Source of the DNA: Rhyacichthys aspro | Taxonomy: Eukaryota; Chordata; Actinopteri; Gobiiformes; Rhyacichthyidae | Reading direction: 5' to 3' | DNA length: 64,000 nt | NCBI GenBank assembly: GCA_036850595.1 | Contig: CM072148.1 | Location: forward strand, 5,259,118-5,323,117 | Part shown: piece by piece, positions 24,201 through 33,600 of the stretch | Position numbering within the stretch: the stretch's first letter is position 1 | How the letters are laid out: every line of letters begins with the position of its first letter | Notes under the pieces: generated by a model | What the model was told of the DNA's origin: nothing | Seen by the model: the letters and a program-made list of their open reading frames with translations, nothing else | Database searches by the model: none | Program-made: the position numbers and the translations under genes

Positions 24201-26285
24201 TCTATAACTGTTTTATGTTGCATTTCTTGTCATTTTTTAATTATTTGCAAATTAAACAAGAATATGTAATTATAAATATACACCAGTATGTTTCTAGTGT
24301 AGTTTAATGTTGGTTTGAAATATAACTTACCCCAAACACCCAAACTTTTTCATTGCAGACGATACACAAACATAAAAATGTGTTGGTAATACTGTACTAT
24401 CAGCTACTCAACAGTGCCTTAATTAAGAGTTAAAAGCTCCACTTCTGTCATTTATCACTTGAGCGAGTGCTGAGTATTTTTTGAAAATAAAGCCTTTAGA
24501 TAAGGGTCCGTGACTAATGCCCCGGGTCAACACAAGGCCAGGGGCATGTGCGACTCCAGGCTGATTCCTGTGTTTATTTAAGTCTGCCATATCCCTGCTC
24601 CTCTCATCACTAATCGGCCGCACGAGGAAGATAACCACGTCCCGCTGATTACACTTTCCCGTCTGGCTACACCTCACGCCCCTGCCCCCTGTTCCCAGCT
24701 GTAATATTACACCGTGTTGTTGCTGCTGTCTGTTCATCATACACCATCGCTCATCTGTTAATGTAAAGAGGCTGTATGGAATATTGTAACTAAAATGTAT
24801 GCTACTGAAATATCCAAAATGATCAGTGTTCAGTGTGCTTCATTGACAGCAGAAGAATGAGACAATGCAGTCCCCAGAGGCCTGTTGGATCACTTTTTAC
24901 CAGTAGGGGGAGTTTTGAGCGACTGCAGTGATTAGAGAACCAAATAAAAAAGTATTTCATGGTTTTACTGGGACAGTTTTTTGCCACAGTTGATTCAAAA
25001 TATTAATTCTAGTATAATTAATGGCATTTCTGCTGCCACTTGCTGCAGATTTATCACAGTTGCACATGGACTATTGGTGAATAAAACAGAGTGATTATGT
25101 GAGTTTGTGTCTGAAGGAAGTGGATTTAAGCCCAGAAAAATGATGTTTATGTCAAATTGGTCTGGATTCCCTTCACAGCCATTTCAGATAGTCGTCGGAC
25201 CAATCATAACCAGTTAATTTAGATAAACTGTGCACATTTAGTGATGGGCCTGACAAATGTGTGAGATGTTTTAGTATCTTGGACACCACCTGGACTAACT
25301 TATTTTACATTTTCAACAGATTTGTGATAATATTTCATTCATAATGTATGTTTTCTTCATACATGAACTATTATTAAGTGTTGGGATATTAACCTCAGAT
25401 CAACTGTTGTATTGAGAAGTGTATTACAGGAGAAGTTGCTTTGTGACAAACTCAACTGTGATCTAAGCACACTTTTAAAGCAGATTGATTGGTAAAACAA
25501 AAAATGGGGAGTGACTTTCTTTTTTTTTTCTTCTTCTCTTAAAACATTCTCAGTACTTTCTGAACTCTATGTTCATTCATCCATGTTCTGGAAAACATTT
25601 ATGAAAGCCACAACTCAAGAAACAAATTAAGACCATTGCTTATGTCTCTGGGTTAGCACGCATCAGAATGATCCAAGGCCTGGTGATTAGCAGCACCTGG
25701 TTGCAGCTTTAACTCTTGATTCATCAAGAAGCAGTTAAAAGACTCCATTTTGTTTGTGGATATCTTTTTTTTTTTTGCTTTACCTCATACAATTTTCATT
25801 CAGTCAGTGTTTAAAGATGTAAAATGTACCTTGAAGACGTTGATGGGTTTTTCGATGGTCAGGTACATCAGGTCTCCCAGGGCCAGACTGGCTATGAGTG
25901 CGTTGGGCCCATTCCTCATGCACTTGTTCTGGTATATAATCCTCAACAGAGTGGCGTTGCCCACCAAACCCACCACAAACACGATAATGGAGATGACGGT
26001 GTTGATGTATTTAAAATAAACGTTTATTCTGGTCGGCATGGTGCACGCTGGAGGTGGTCTGAGCTTTTTGATTACAGTCCCATTGGAAGAGGCTACAACT
26101 CTCTGAACAATGGGACCTCCTGCTGTGGTGGTGGTGGTGGTGTGCAGAACTGGAGACCCCAGGGTGGAGTGCACCAGGGACATTGGGTGAAGCTGCTCCT
26201 CTTCCTCAGCTCCGTTTATCTGGCACATTCCACTGGCCGCCATACAGGCCATTAGCGCCAACATACGCACAGCTGGGGTGCCCAT
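15231..26285 (-). CDS. ednra: Endothelin receptor type A, complete
   Basis: Class A GPCR at the plasma membrane for endothelin peptides. In vertebrates it couples mainly to Gq and acts in vascular tone and neural-crest-derived jaw patterning. Coding exons in transcript order: 26285-25830, 21676-21549, 19274-19076, 17147-16995, 16871-16738, 16657-16549 and 15368-15231. All are in phase, giving 438 aa (human 427). Seen: a hydrophobic signal-like N-terminus, a Thr run at 49-54, a glycosylation site N68-G-T, TM1 from about 92, DRY at 194-196 split across an intron, TM6 CWFP at 330-333, TM7 NPIILY at 377-382, and tail cysteines 391/395/397/398/400 (likely palmitoylation). The subtype call rests on the A-type blocks FLCKL, VQGVGIP, RNGSLRIALSEHLKQRREV and the tail QMNGTSIQ, which EDNRB lacks. 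Synteny with tmem184c agrees. Oddities: the exon-4 donor reads GTCGCA, and residue 261 is Met where human has Glu. Whether this is the fish a or b paralogue is not decidable here. The upstream in-frame ATG near 26429 was not chosen, because a good acceptor at 26347 suggests an intron there. Confidence 0.96.
15369..16548. other. ednra last intron
   Basis: A 1.2-kb AT-rich intron with donor GTAAGA and an acceptor after CATGTTGTTCCAG on the minus strand. No repeat or coding signal was recognised. Confidence 0.8.
17148..19075. other. ednra intron between coding exons 3 and 4
   Basis: A 1.9-kb intron. At 17480-17540 it carries one copy of the dispersed segment with the core CTGTTATATCAC and ACCACTAGATGGAGTCATGAG, also found at 13420, 24885, 33900 and 38430. 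The rest is unremarkable. Confidence 0.7.
19275..21548. other. ednra intron between coding exons 2 and 3
   Basis: A 2.3-kb intron with minus-strand GTCAGT donor and GGGGCAG acceptor. No coding signal was accepted. The open frame at 20432-20704 has a chance CGKGGHLNRKC string that lacks the first zinc ligand. Confidence 0.7.
21825..21985 (+). repeat. Fish interspersed repeat fragment (TTTATTGTCAC...GCAACGGAATTC type)
   Basis: It contains TTTATTGTCACTGGAG followed by ATGCAACGGAATTCTCTTGG and an A/T-rich tail. This text recurs in many teleost interspersed repeats. The class (SINE or LINE 3' end) cannot be fixed from one degraded copy. Confidence 0.45.
24490..24735. promoter_or_regulatory. Candidate intronic conserved element of ednra
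   Basis: A block of unusually complex, higher-GC sequence in an AT-rich intron, free of simple repeats. It includes CCAGGGGCATGTGCGACTCC, CTGTGTTTATTTAAG and TAATCGGCCGCACGAGG. Conservation is a guess from composition; no comparison was possible. Confidence 0.25.
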
Positions 26286-26346
26286 TATGGAACACAGTCG
26301 GCGCTTTGATTTGACTGATTGGAAGTGCTGTCCCGATATCTCACCG
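26286..26346 (-). other. ednra 5' UTR adjoining the start codon
   Basis: Sixty-one bases upstream of the chosen ATG on the minus strand end at a strong 3' splice site (TTGTTTTCTTTTCGCAG, 26347-26363). This implies that a separate non-coding first exon lies farther right, as in mammalian EDNRA. Confidence 0.55.
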
Positions 26347-26841
26347 CTGCGAAAAGAAAACAAATAACAAGAGGGAAATTGAATTACTTGGCAGCCAGGA
26401 AAACTCATCAAGCCACGTTCTGCCTCCACTTAACTCCACTGAGGGATCCATTGTGTCAGATACATGAAGGTTTGTCAGCTTAGTGTCCTTTTCAAATTGT
26501 GCGTGCAACTTTAATGTCTTTGTACATCATTAAAAATGGTTTCACTGAGATGCCACAGATGGGAGATGCCAGCATTTGTTACACTCACCGTATATACAGG
26601 CTCAGTGCATTGGACTCAGTGCTCACAACAATGCACAATCATAGGCGTTACAATGAGAATATGTCTCGTGATATATATATTTTTCTCCTTTGGCATTTTA
26701 AGTGTTTGAATTTGGCTTAAAACTTTAAAGAAATACAGGCCTCTGAACTGAACCTTCAACTTAAGGCTGCATCTGATTATAAATAATATCACACCCAAAC
26801 ATATTATTTCAATCCTCCATAAAAAAAAGCAAACTATTCAG

Positions 26842-27197
26842 CAGGGGTGTGACAAAAAACCGAAAAACCGAGATTTTTACTCTGAATTGGATCAAATCGA
26901 ATCGTAGACTTTAAAAATCGATTTTTTTGACTACATTAACTCAGCCTTCCCTCACTGCTTTTAGTGAAATTAAGGAATTTTTAAGGATAACTAACAATTT
27001 GGCACAAGGACTATTGAGAAACATGTTTGGAACAAGACTTGATTTTGTTTACATACTTTTTATGTGTATTTTGATTATTTTGCCATGTCACAAATGTCTA
27101 AATCAAATTAAAAGACTGGTTCTTATTCAAAATATGTTTTAAATCAAGAATCAAATCAAGAATCAAATCGCCTGACACTGAAAGATTTACACCCCTA
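26842..27197. mobile_element. hAT-type MITE with perfect 8-bp target duplication
   Basis: A 356-bp element starting CAGGGGTGTGAC and ending with TTTACACCCCTA, which are terminal inverted repeats. The exact 8-bp direct repeat CTATTCAG flanks it at 26834-26841 and 27198-27205. Its interior has AATCGATTTTTTT- and AATCAAGAATCAAATC-like stretches and no transposase. It lies just upstream of the ednra start exon, inside the inferred first intron. The perfect duplication suggests a relatively recent insertion. Confidence 0.85.
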
Positions 27198-27205
27198 CTA
27201 TTCAG

Positions 27206-28734
27206 TCTATTGGTTAATTGTCAAGAAATAGCATTTTACAAACACTTTAACACCTCATCTAAAAGTCACGTACTTTTAAGGATTTCAAGTGACAGAGTTT
27301 GAAGTTGGAGAAATAACACACACTCTTTAAATAAAGGTTAAGAGACTCGGGTAAAAATATACGTTCTGATTCAACCTTGTAAAAACATTACAGCACATGC
27401 TCTGAAATGCACTTAATATATACTTATGTTTAAAAGCTGGCATCTGGACAGAGTATACCATTAGAAGAATGAGAATCTAGACCTACTTAAAGTATTAAGT
27501 AAAATCCCTCTAATTTCAACAGTTCATTTTAATTTTCAAAGCTTAGAGTAAATGTAATCACTGAACGGATAAAGATCTATCGACCCAAACTTAACGAATG
27601 AGAGAACGGTGCAAACATACTGTCTAGAGACATATTAAACTTTAAAGATAAAGTCATTGTTTGTTATTATAACTTCTGTGACTGAAAAATCACTGCTCTC
27701 CAGACAGAAGCTTGTTTTCAAAGCTTGCTCATGTCCCTAATACATAATATGCACTGATCCATTCCAACTATTTACTTTCAATCCTGTTTTACATTGTTCG
27801 AGGCTAGACAGTGAAGTTTAGAAGCCAAACATTTCTCTGTAAAGTTGCCAAAGTACTGTCATTAGAAATAAGAAGAAAGTGCTGTGAGTAAGTAAGAAAA
27901 TTAAAGACAAAGTTCAAGTATTCCCACTAAATTGCTTCCAAACTCTTTATCAAGCTTTTGTTTCTTGTAAAAAGCACAGTTATGACTCGATGTCAAAAAT
28001 GTTTCATGTGCAGTCATAACTTGTGCCTATTTGTGGTCCCTCTCCAGTCAGAACATCGTGTGTACCGTTTCAGCCTGGTTCTAATTTAGCCAGGTTTTAA
28101 ACATGTGGTCCCAAATGAAAGGATGGCTGCAGGGTTACTTAGTTTAACATCAGGTTGAAATCAAAATCCACTCACTCACAGTTCAACATTTGCATTCTTT
28201 GACTCTTTTTCACTCACAAAGAAACAACCTACGACAAACAAACTTCGCCGACCAAATCCGAGCCATACATTTCATCCTAACTCCTGCTAAAGTTTCCAAG
28301 TGTCACATTGATAGCGGAGCCCTTTTCATCATGTCACAGCACAGGCAACTGCTTTAGCCCCCGGTTCTTCCTGTTCAAAGTCCCAGCTGTCACCGAGTAC
28401 ACAAAGAACTATTTAGCAGCCAGCCCTTCAAGTAGCATCACAGTTTAGCATCAGCATGACACAACTGGGATCTGTGACAGCGCGCAAACCGAGCACAAGC
28501 ATCAATAATAGATCCCTTTGGTTTTCACCTACCTACTGCTTCTAAAATGTCTGCCTGGCCCCTTTGGAAAGCGTCAGGCAAACTTTCGGCTGAAGCCCCC
28601 AGACATCTGTATCACATCACATGAGTAATTAACGCACTATCAAAGGCGTAGCGTATCCCAATTGGTTTGAGCAATGCAGCCGTCTGCTTCGAGGTGCCTT
28701 CGCATTATGGCTCAGAGTTTTCCTGTGGAGACTT

Positions 28735-28738
<4 letters not shown>
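27206..28738. other. Inferred ednra first intron, remainder
   Basis: AT-rich sequence to about 28500 that becomes more mixed near 28520-28730. No coding signal or recognised repeat. Confidence 0.4.

Positions 28739-28774
<36 letters not shown>
28739..28774 (+). repeat. (GT)18 dinucleotide microsatellite
   Basis: An uninterrupted alternating G-T run of 36 bases, likely polymorphic. It lies about 90 bp from the candidate ednra first-exon donor. Confidence 0.97.
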
Positions 28775-28775
<1 letters not shown>

Positions 28776-28866
28776 AAAGCACCGGAGAGACACTTTGACT
28801 GGGTGGGATAGTAAATCTCCACCTCCCTTTGGTAACAGACCCGCTGGAAACATCACCCCCACTCAC

Positions 28867-28960
28867 TCTCTCTGAGGCACCGCCTGCTGACAGCCAGAGA
28901 GGTAGAGGGGCATCTGGGAGCCAAAAACGCCCCTCCAATCTGCCCCTTTGCCTAAATCCC
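28867..28960 (-). promoter_or_regulatory. Candidate ednra non-coding first exon / promoter
   Basis: A GC-rich segment whose minus strand contains an Sp/KLF-like GGAGGGGCG, an ATTGG box, and a good 5' splice site (AGAGAGA then GTGAGT at 28866-28861). Splicing from here to the acceptor at 26347 would give a 2.5-kb first intron, matching the non-coding exon 1 of mammalian EDNRA. This is inferred from splice signals and position only. Confidence 0.35.
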
Positions 28961-29366
28961 ACCTACCTTCTTCCTCAATTTCAATATGATGTGTATACAT
29001 TACATGCAACTGTTTCCTCACTAGACACAGTACACAGATAAGACTTGAAGGATGGAGGACTGACTTATCAAGACTCGGTGGGTGGCCACTGCACTTCCAC
29101 CATTAAAAAAGAAGTCAGATAAGAATATGTCCTGTGTAGCAATTACGCCACTCTGTACTGTGTCCAAATCAATTAGTGGGTCACTAGGCAGTCAAAACAG
29201 AACACAATACCTTCTGAGGATTATCAGAACTGAGCAGTGTTATTTGTTTGCATGAAGCCAGTTTGAGAAATTCTGTGTCCAAATATTAAGGCAGTACTTT
29301 GACACCATCAATAGCTGATTATTAGCTTGTATTGATGTTTTGACATGTCATAATGAGACAGTGTAC
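28961..29366. other. Upstream flank of ednra
   Basis: AT-rich sequence; no gene, repeat or clear regulatory motif beyond the adjacent promoter candidate. Confidence 0.4.
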
Positions 29367-29730
29367 TTAAAGCAGCACTGTGTAACTTTTATCCAGTAGA
29401 GGGCGCACATCCCTCTACAGACTCCCTGTGTTGTTACAGCCCCATTTCATCGACCATTTTATTGTTGTTTCTTTTCAAGAGAAGACTTTCCAAGTGGCAA
29501 ATTTGGAAGAAAAAAAACATGTCTTCTGCCCAATTACCACTCAACTAGGGTCCAGTTTATTTGCCTATTTCTGCAGCCTCTATTTGAGTCATAAAGTCCC
29601 TGTTCCAATGACAGAAAAGTTACTTTGGAGGTTTCTGTGCAGCTGAAGGTTCTGTGTCAGCATCAAGAACCTTCAAAGTCATTTTAAGAACATATATTTT
29701 TGGGCTAAAAGTTATGTGATGATACTTTAA
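29367..29730. mobile_element. TTAA-flanked MITE (364 bp)
   Basis: The left end TTAAAGCAGCACTGTGTAAC continues CTTTTATCC. The reverse complement of the right end reads TTAAAGTATCATCACATAAC then TTTTAGCC, so the ends form inverted repeats with TTAA at both edges (29367-29370, 29727-29730), the piggyBac-type target. An internal CCAGTAGAGGGCGCACATCC block matches the partial copy at 3241. There is no transposase. Confidence 0.65.
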
Positions 29731-30543
29731 AATTAATTAATGTGAAAAGAACAGCTGAGAAAGTCTTTCCAGGGTTTATTGCAGAAGTTCACTTTTAGCA
29801 GAGTCGAGCAGACATTTGTTCATATATAAACTAGTTTTGCTAATGTCAGCTTACCTAAGGTTGTACAGATATTTAAAACCTTTCTTGACAAGAGAGTTAT
29901 AGTCCTAACACAATGAGACACTGTACTTCCATGAAGTCATGTGAGAGGAAAATCTGAGTATGATTTTCCTCTAAATAATGCATACCATTATTTAATAATT
30001 AAATTTCACTTAAGTTGTGATGATGATAACTAAAGTCCACTTTCAGCAGAGTGTAGCAGACTTTAGCCGACACGAACTGTAGCAAAATAAGCCTGTGTCA
30101 AATGTAATATTGTTCTTGGAGAGAATTATAATCCAGCCACAGGAACTTGGTTTGTATGGACACGTAATGGCTTTCTGGAAGTTGCAGCCCTATATAGTGA
30201 CAATGGAAACCGGGGTGTGATTTTGAACACATTATGAGCTTGGATATAGTGTAAAGAGTTTTGTTGACGCTCTTGTGTTAGACATGAAAAGCACAAGCCT
30301 CCGTACAATGGGTAAAAGGCTGAACATGCATAAGACAGTTCAATGCCAAGAGGGAGGAGTGCTCGTACATCAGAGTCCATTATAGATTCTAAAATGGACC
30401 GTTCATCACGACGAGAGCTGAGAGCAGGAAGAGGCCGACCAGACTCACCACAATGTTGTTTTTCCCACAGCAGCAGCTAACACAGCAGCTTCTTAAAGAG
30501 GAGCTGCACATACAAATGATTCTTGTTTGTAAAAGTCACATTT
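29731..30543. other. Gene-free interval
   Basis: It contains a perfect 11-bp inverted repeat with a 7-bp loop at 29944-29972 (AGAGGAAAATC and its complement). The open frame at 30126-30380 on the minus strand resembles nothing I know. Confidence 0.4.
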
Positions 30544-30615
30544 GATCAACTAAAGGGAGATTTACAAGTGATCAACTAAAGGGAGATTTACAAGTGATCA
30601 ACTAAAGGGAGATTT
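30544..30615 (+). repeat. 26-bp tandem repeat, three copies
   Basis: The unit GATCAACTAAAGGGAGATTT plus ACAAGT begins at 30544, 30570 and 30596. The first two copies are identical and the third diverges at its end, which indicates a recent local expansion. Confidence 0.9.
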
Positions 30616-33600
30616 TAAACTTTTCAGAATAAATCCCTCATGTTTGGCCTTAAAGGGATAGTTCTGTACTTTGTAAATGTGGTTCTAATAGATGATTTTG
30701 GATTGCTAATATCTTGCCTAGAGTTGATAGTTGTTGGCATAATCCCAGTTTGGAGAAGCAAACAGGAGCAATGCCACAGTGACTAAACTATGTGCATCTG
30801 TAAACAGGGCTACTGCTTCATTGTCTGTTTAAATGTGTGGTCCAGAAATTGGCCAATTTGGTTCAGATGACCACACTGAAGGGCAGAAGTAACATGATAA
30901 TTAAAAATACATGTAAATATCATCTTTGTCATATATTATTGAACTTATAGTTCAGGGAAAAGACTGACAAAATAATGGACTAAAGGACACTTTGGAACAC
31001 TGCACGTCGTGGGAAAAAAGTGGGTTTTTGAAAATAATAATCAAGTGTTTGTTTCAATATTTTTCAAACCGCCACTGTCTGATTTATTTATTTATTTTAC
31101 TTTGCTGGATGAAGTTAAAAAAAAGTCATTCAAACTATCAATAATTAATTTAAGGTTAAAAAACTTTTGATTTGAGCCTCCTTGCTTTCATATTGACTGA
31201 TAAATATATTCATTCCATGTTTTTAGATGCATTAGTGTGGATGTACCCTCAGTGGTGTGTTCAGGGACCACAGTGAGCAGACCATCAGGGCTATTGAATG
31301 GTGTAATAAAAGTAATGTGAATCTTTGAATGAGCTTAACTGTGGGCACATCTTTAAACAAACGAAACACTGTATACATAACACTTAGAACGATTAACTGT
31401 GGTGAACAATAAAAGACTGAAGAGAGAAGGACTGAAACTATATTCTCTCTATAAACACCAAAACCCCAAAGATCCCCAGTAGAGTCAAAACCCAAGGAGG
31501 AGGCCGTCTGACTGGACTAAAAGAAATAAAGACAAGAAAGACAACACGTGGCCTGTAGAGAGATAATATTTTCAACTCATTTTGTTTGTTTTTGATTCCT
31601 TTATCTATTACTGACTGATGTTTAACCCTAACCTAAACATACAGTCTGTATAACTTAAACTGTCAACTGAAAAAAGCAAAAAAAATGTTGAATAAAATGG
31701 GACACATCAGTCAAACCTGTATTTTCAGAAGTGACCAGTTGCCTCAAAAAACATTGTTATACACTCTTTGCATTTGCATAATGGAAAAAAAAAAAAACCT
31801 GTACAGCTTCAGAACTGAACCAAAGTTCCATTACTTTTATTTTAGATTTTAGAAAGAACACCATCAGGCTTGTTTTCAGTGGGTTTGTTCATAGTTAACG
31901 ACATGTCCCTGCAGGGCCACCGTAGCTGTTCACATGCTCTAAGGAGGAGTGTGACCAGATGCTACCAAAAAGTCCAAAAACTACACTCCCCTCCTTAATA
32001 TAAAGTGAGTATTGCTAATCCAAGCCTGTTGTCTTACTCAACAACCCTCTCCTCAAAGTATATCTGATAATATCACAGTGTTCTTCATTCATTGTTTGAC
32101 TTTCTCAACCTCATTCTCCAGTCTGTGCTCCTGATTGTGTTCATGCAGCACATGCAAATTCTAATCATTATTTCAGAAACGCCCTACATAACCTAAGCAC
32201 TCCTTTTCTCTCGATTAAACTTTCATGCTCCTTCCTAGAGAATATAGGTCCGGTGTTTATGGTTCATTTGCAGGTACTTTTCCTCCACTTCAGTGTGACT
32301 TAATTGGGTAATGCCAATATTTACTGTCATTTAAAATTAAAGCGATCATGTTTTCTTTAATTGTAGTCATTAATATGCCAGAGCTTGTTAAATTAGTCAT
32401 GGTCAGCAGTGGCGAATATTTAATTTATTGGAACGTGATTTGCTGATGGCATGTGATTTTCACCCCCAGTTTTTTTTTTTTTTTCTTTTCAAATCCCGTG
32501 ATTGTTGGCAGCTTCGCCGCCATTTTAACTTTTGAGGGGGTATAGCGGAGTCTTTGTTAGTAAATCCATTAATATATAAATGATGAAACCTTTACCTGCT
32601 CCCAGTTGCCTCGGCTTTCATGTTGTTGTTGTGTTGTTGTTTGGATGGTAATCAGGTATTAATGCCATTCTGTCTGAACTCAAAGATGGCAGGCTGCCTG
32701 GTAATTCATATGCTTGTTCTCTGATGGCATCTGTCGAAGTGTGCTCTCTGCATATTGGTACATACCCTGTGGGAAATTTCAATCCAGCCCCAGACTGAGA
32801 GGGATGTAAGCAATTTCTTAACTGGGACACACGCAAAAACAGAGAGAACAGAAAGAGATTTACAGGAAAGGAGAAGGAGGGAGAGAAAAAGAAGAAGTAG
32901 AAGTTTGAGGCCAATTCTACTGTGACAAACGGTGACAGAGTGTGCAGCTTTCACCATAGTTCTTGGCTTGATTAATTTGGGACATATGGCTCACACAAAC
33001 AATAACTTAGAGCAAAAAAACGAAAGAAAGTATTGCACGCTGTCACAGGAATATCTCCAAAATAACACGGCGGCCTAGTGCCAGGATATGACTTATTAAG
33101 AATTATTATGAGACAATAGTTAAAGTGCACAGAGGAAACTTTGCACCAGAGAAGAATTTGGATGTTGTGAAGCGTGCATAACTCATAAATCTATCACTCT
33201 GACCAAGGTGTAATTGTAACTGACAGAAGGTTATTATTAGTCTGTCTCTTAGGTCTCTATAGTAATGACAAAATCAACAAATAAAAACATGTGACAATTA
33301 GGATCTGAAAAGGAAATGGCATTTAAAAAGTGCAGTGTGTACAACTTTGTCAGATTTCTGTTTTTAAAAGTGCAAGATCACCTCAAAGTACTACTCTTTA
33401 AATTTGTCTGTCTTAGCGTTATAGACACGCAGAGCTATAACTAAAAAGTGGAAGTTCGATTGTTTCCTAGACAAATGCCCAGAGAGGACAAACTGAGCCT
33501 TGTGGAAAAGTGAAGTCATGTTTCATTTTGAAAGCACAAGGCTATTGCGTAAATGTCACAAATACAATTTGTCACCAGTTTTTTTTTACTAGGTTTGTTT

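Larger units (their letters stand above)
21677..25829. other. ednra intron between coding exons 1 and 2
   Basis: The largest intron within the ednra coding region (4.15 kb). It holds a fish repeat tail at 21825-21985, a TTAA-plus-AGCAACACTATGTAACC partial MITE end at 23762, one dispersed ACCAGTAGGGGGAG copy near 24900, and a moderately GC-rich block at 24490-24735 that could be a conserved enhancer. No exon was seen. Confidence 0.7.

Noticed and set aside
25824..26255. 143-aa plus-strand frame
   Set aside because: Antisense shadow of the first ednra coding exon; Gly/His-rich runs come from the complement of the Thr codons.
15231..26285. Assignment as endothelin receptor type B
   Set aside because: FLCKL, VQGVGIP, RNGSLRIALSEHLKQ and QMNGTSIQ are type A features, and linkage to tmem184c supports EDNRA.
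26286..26429. Upstream in-frame ATG extending ednra by 48 residues
   Set aside because: A strong splice acceptor at 26347 interrupts the extension, and the shorter start is followed at once by a signal-peptide-like segment, as in other EDNRA proteins.
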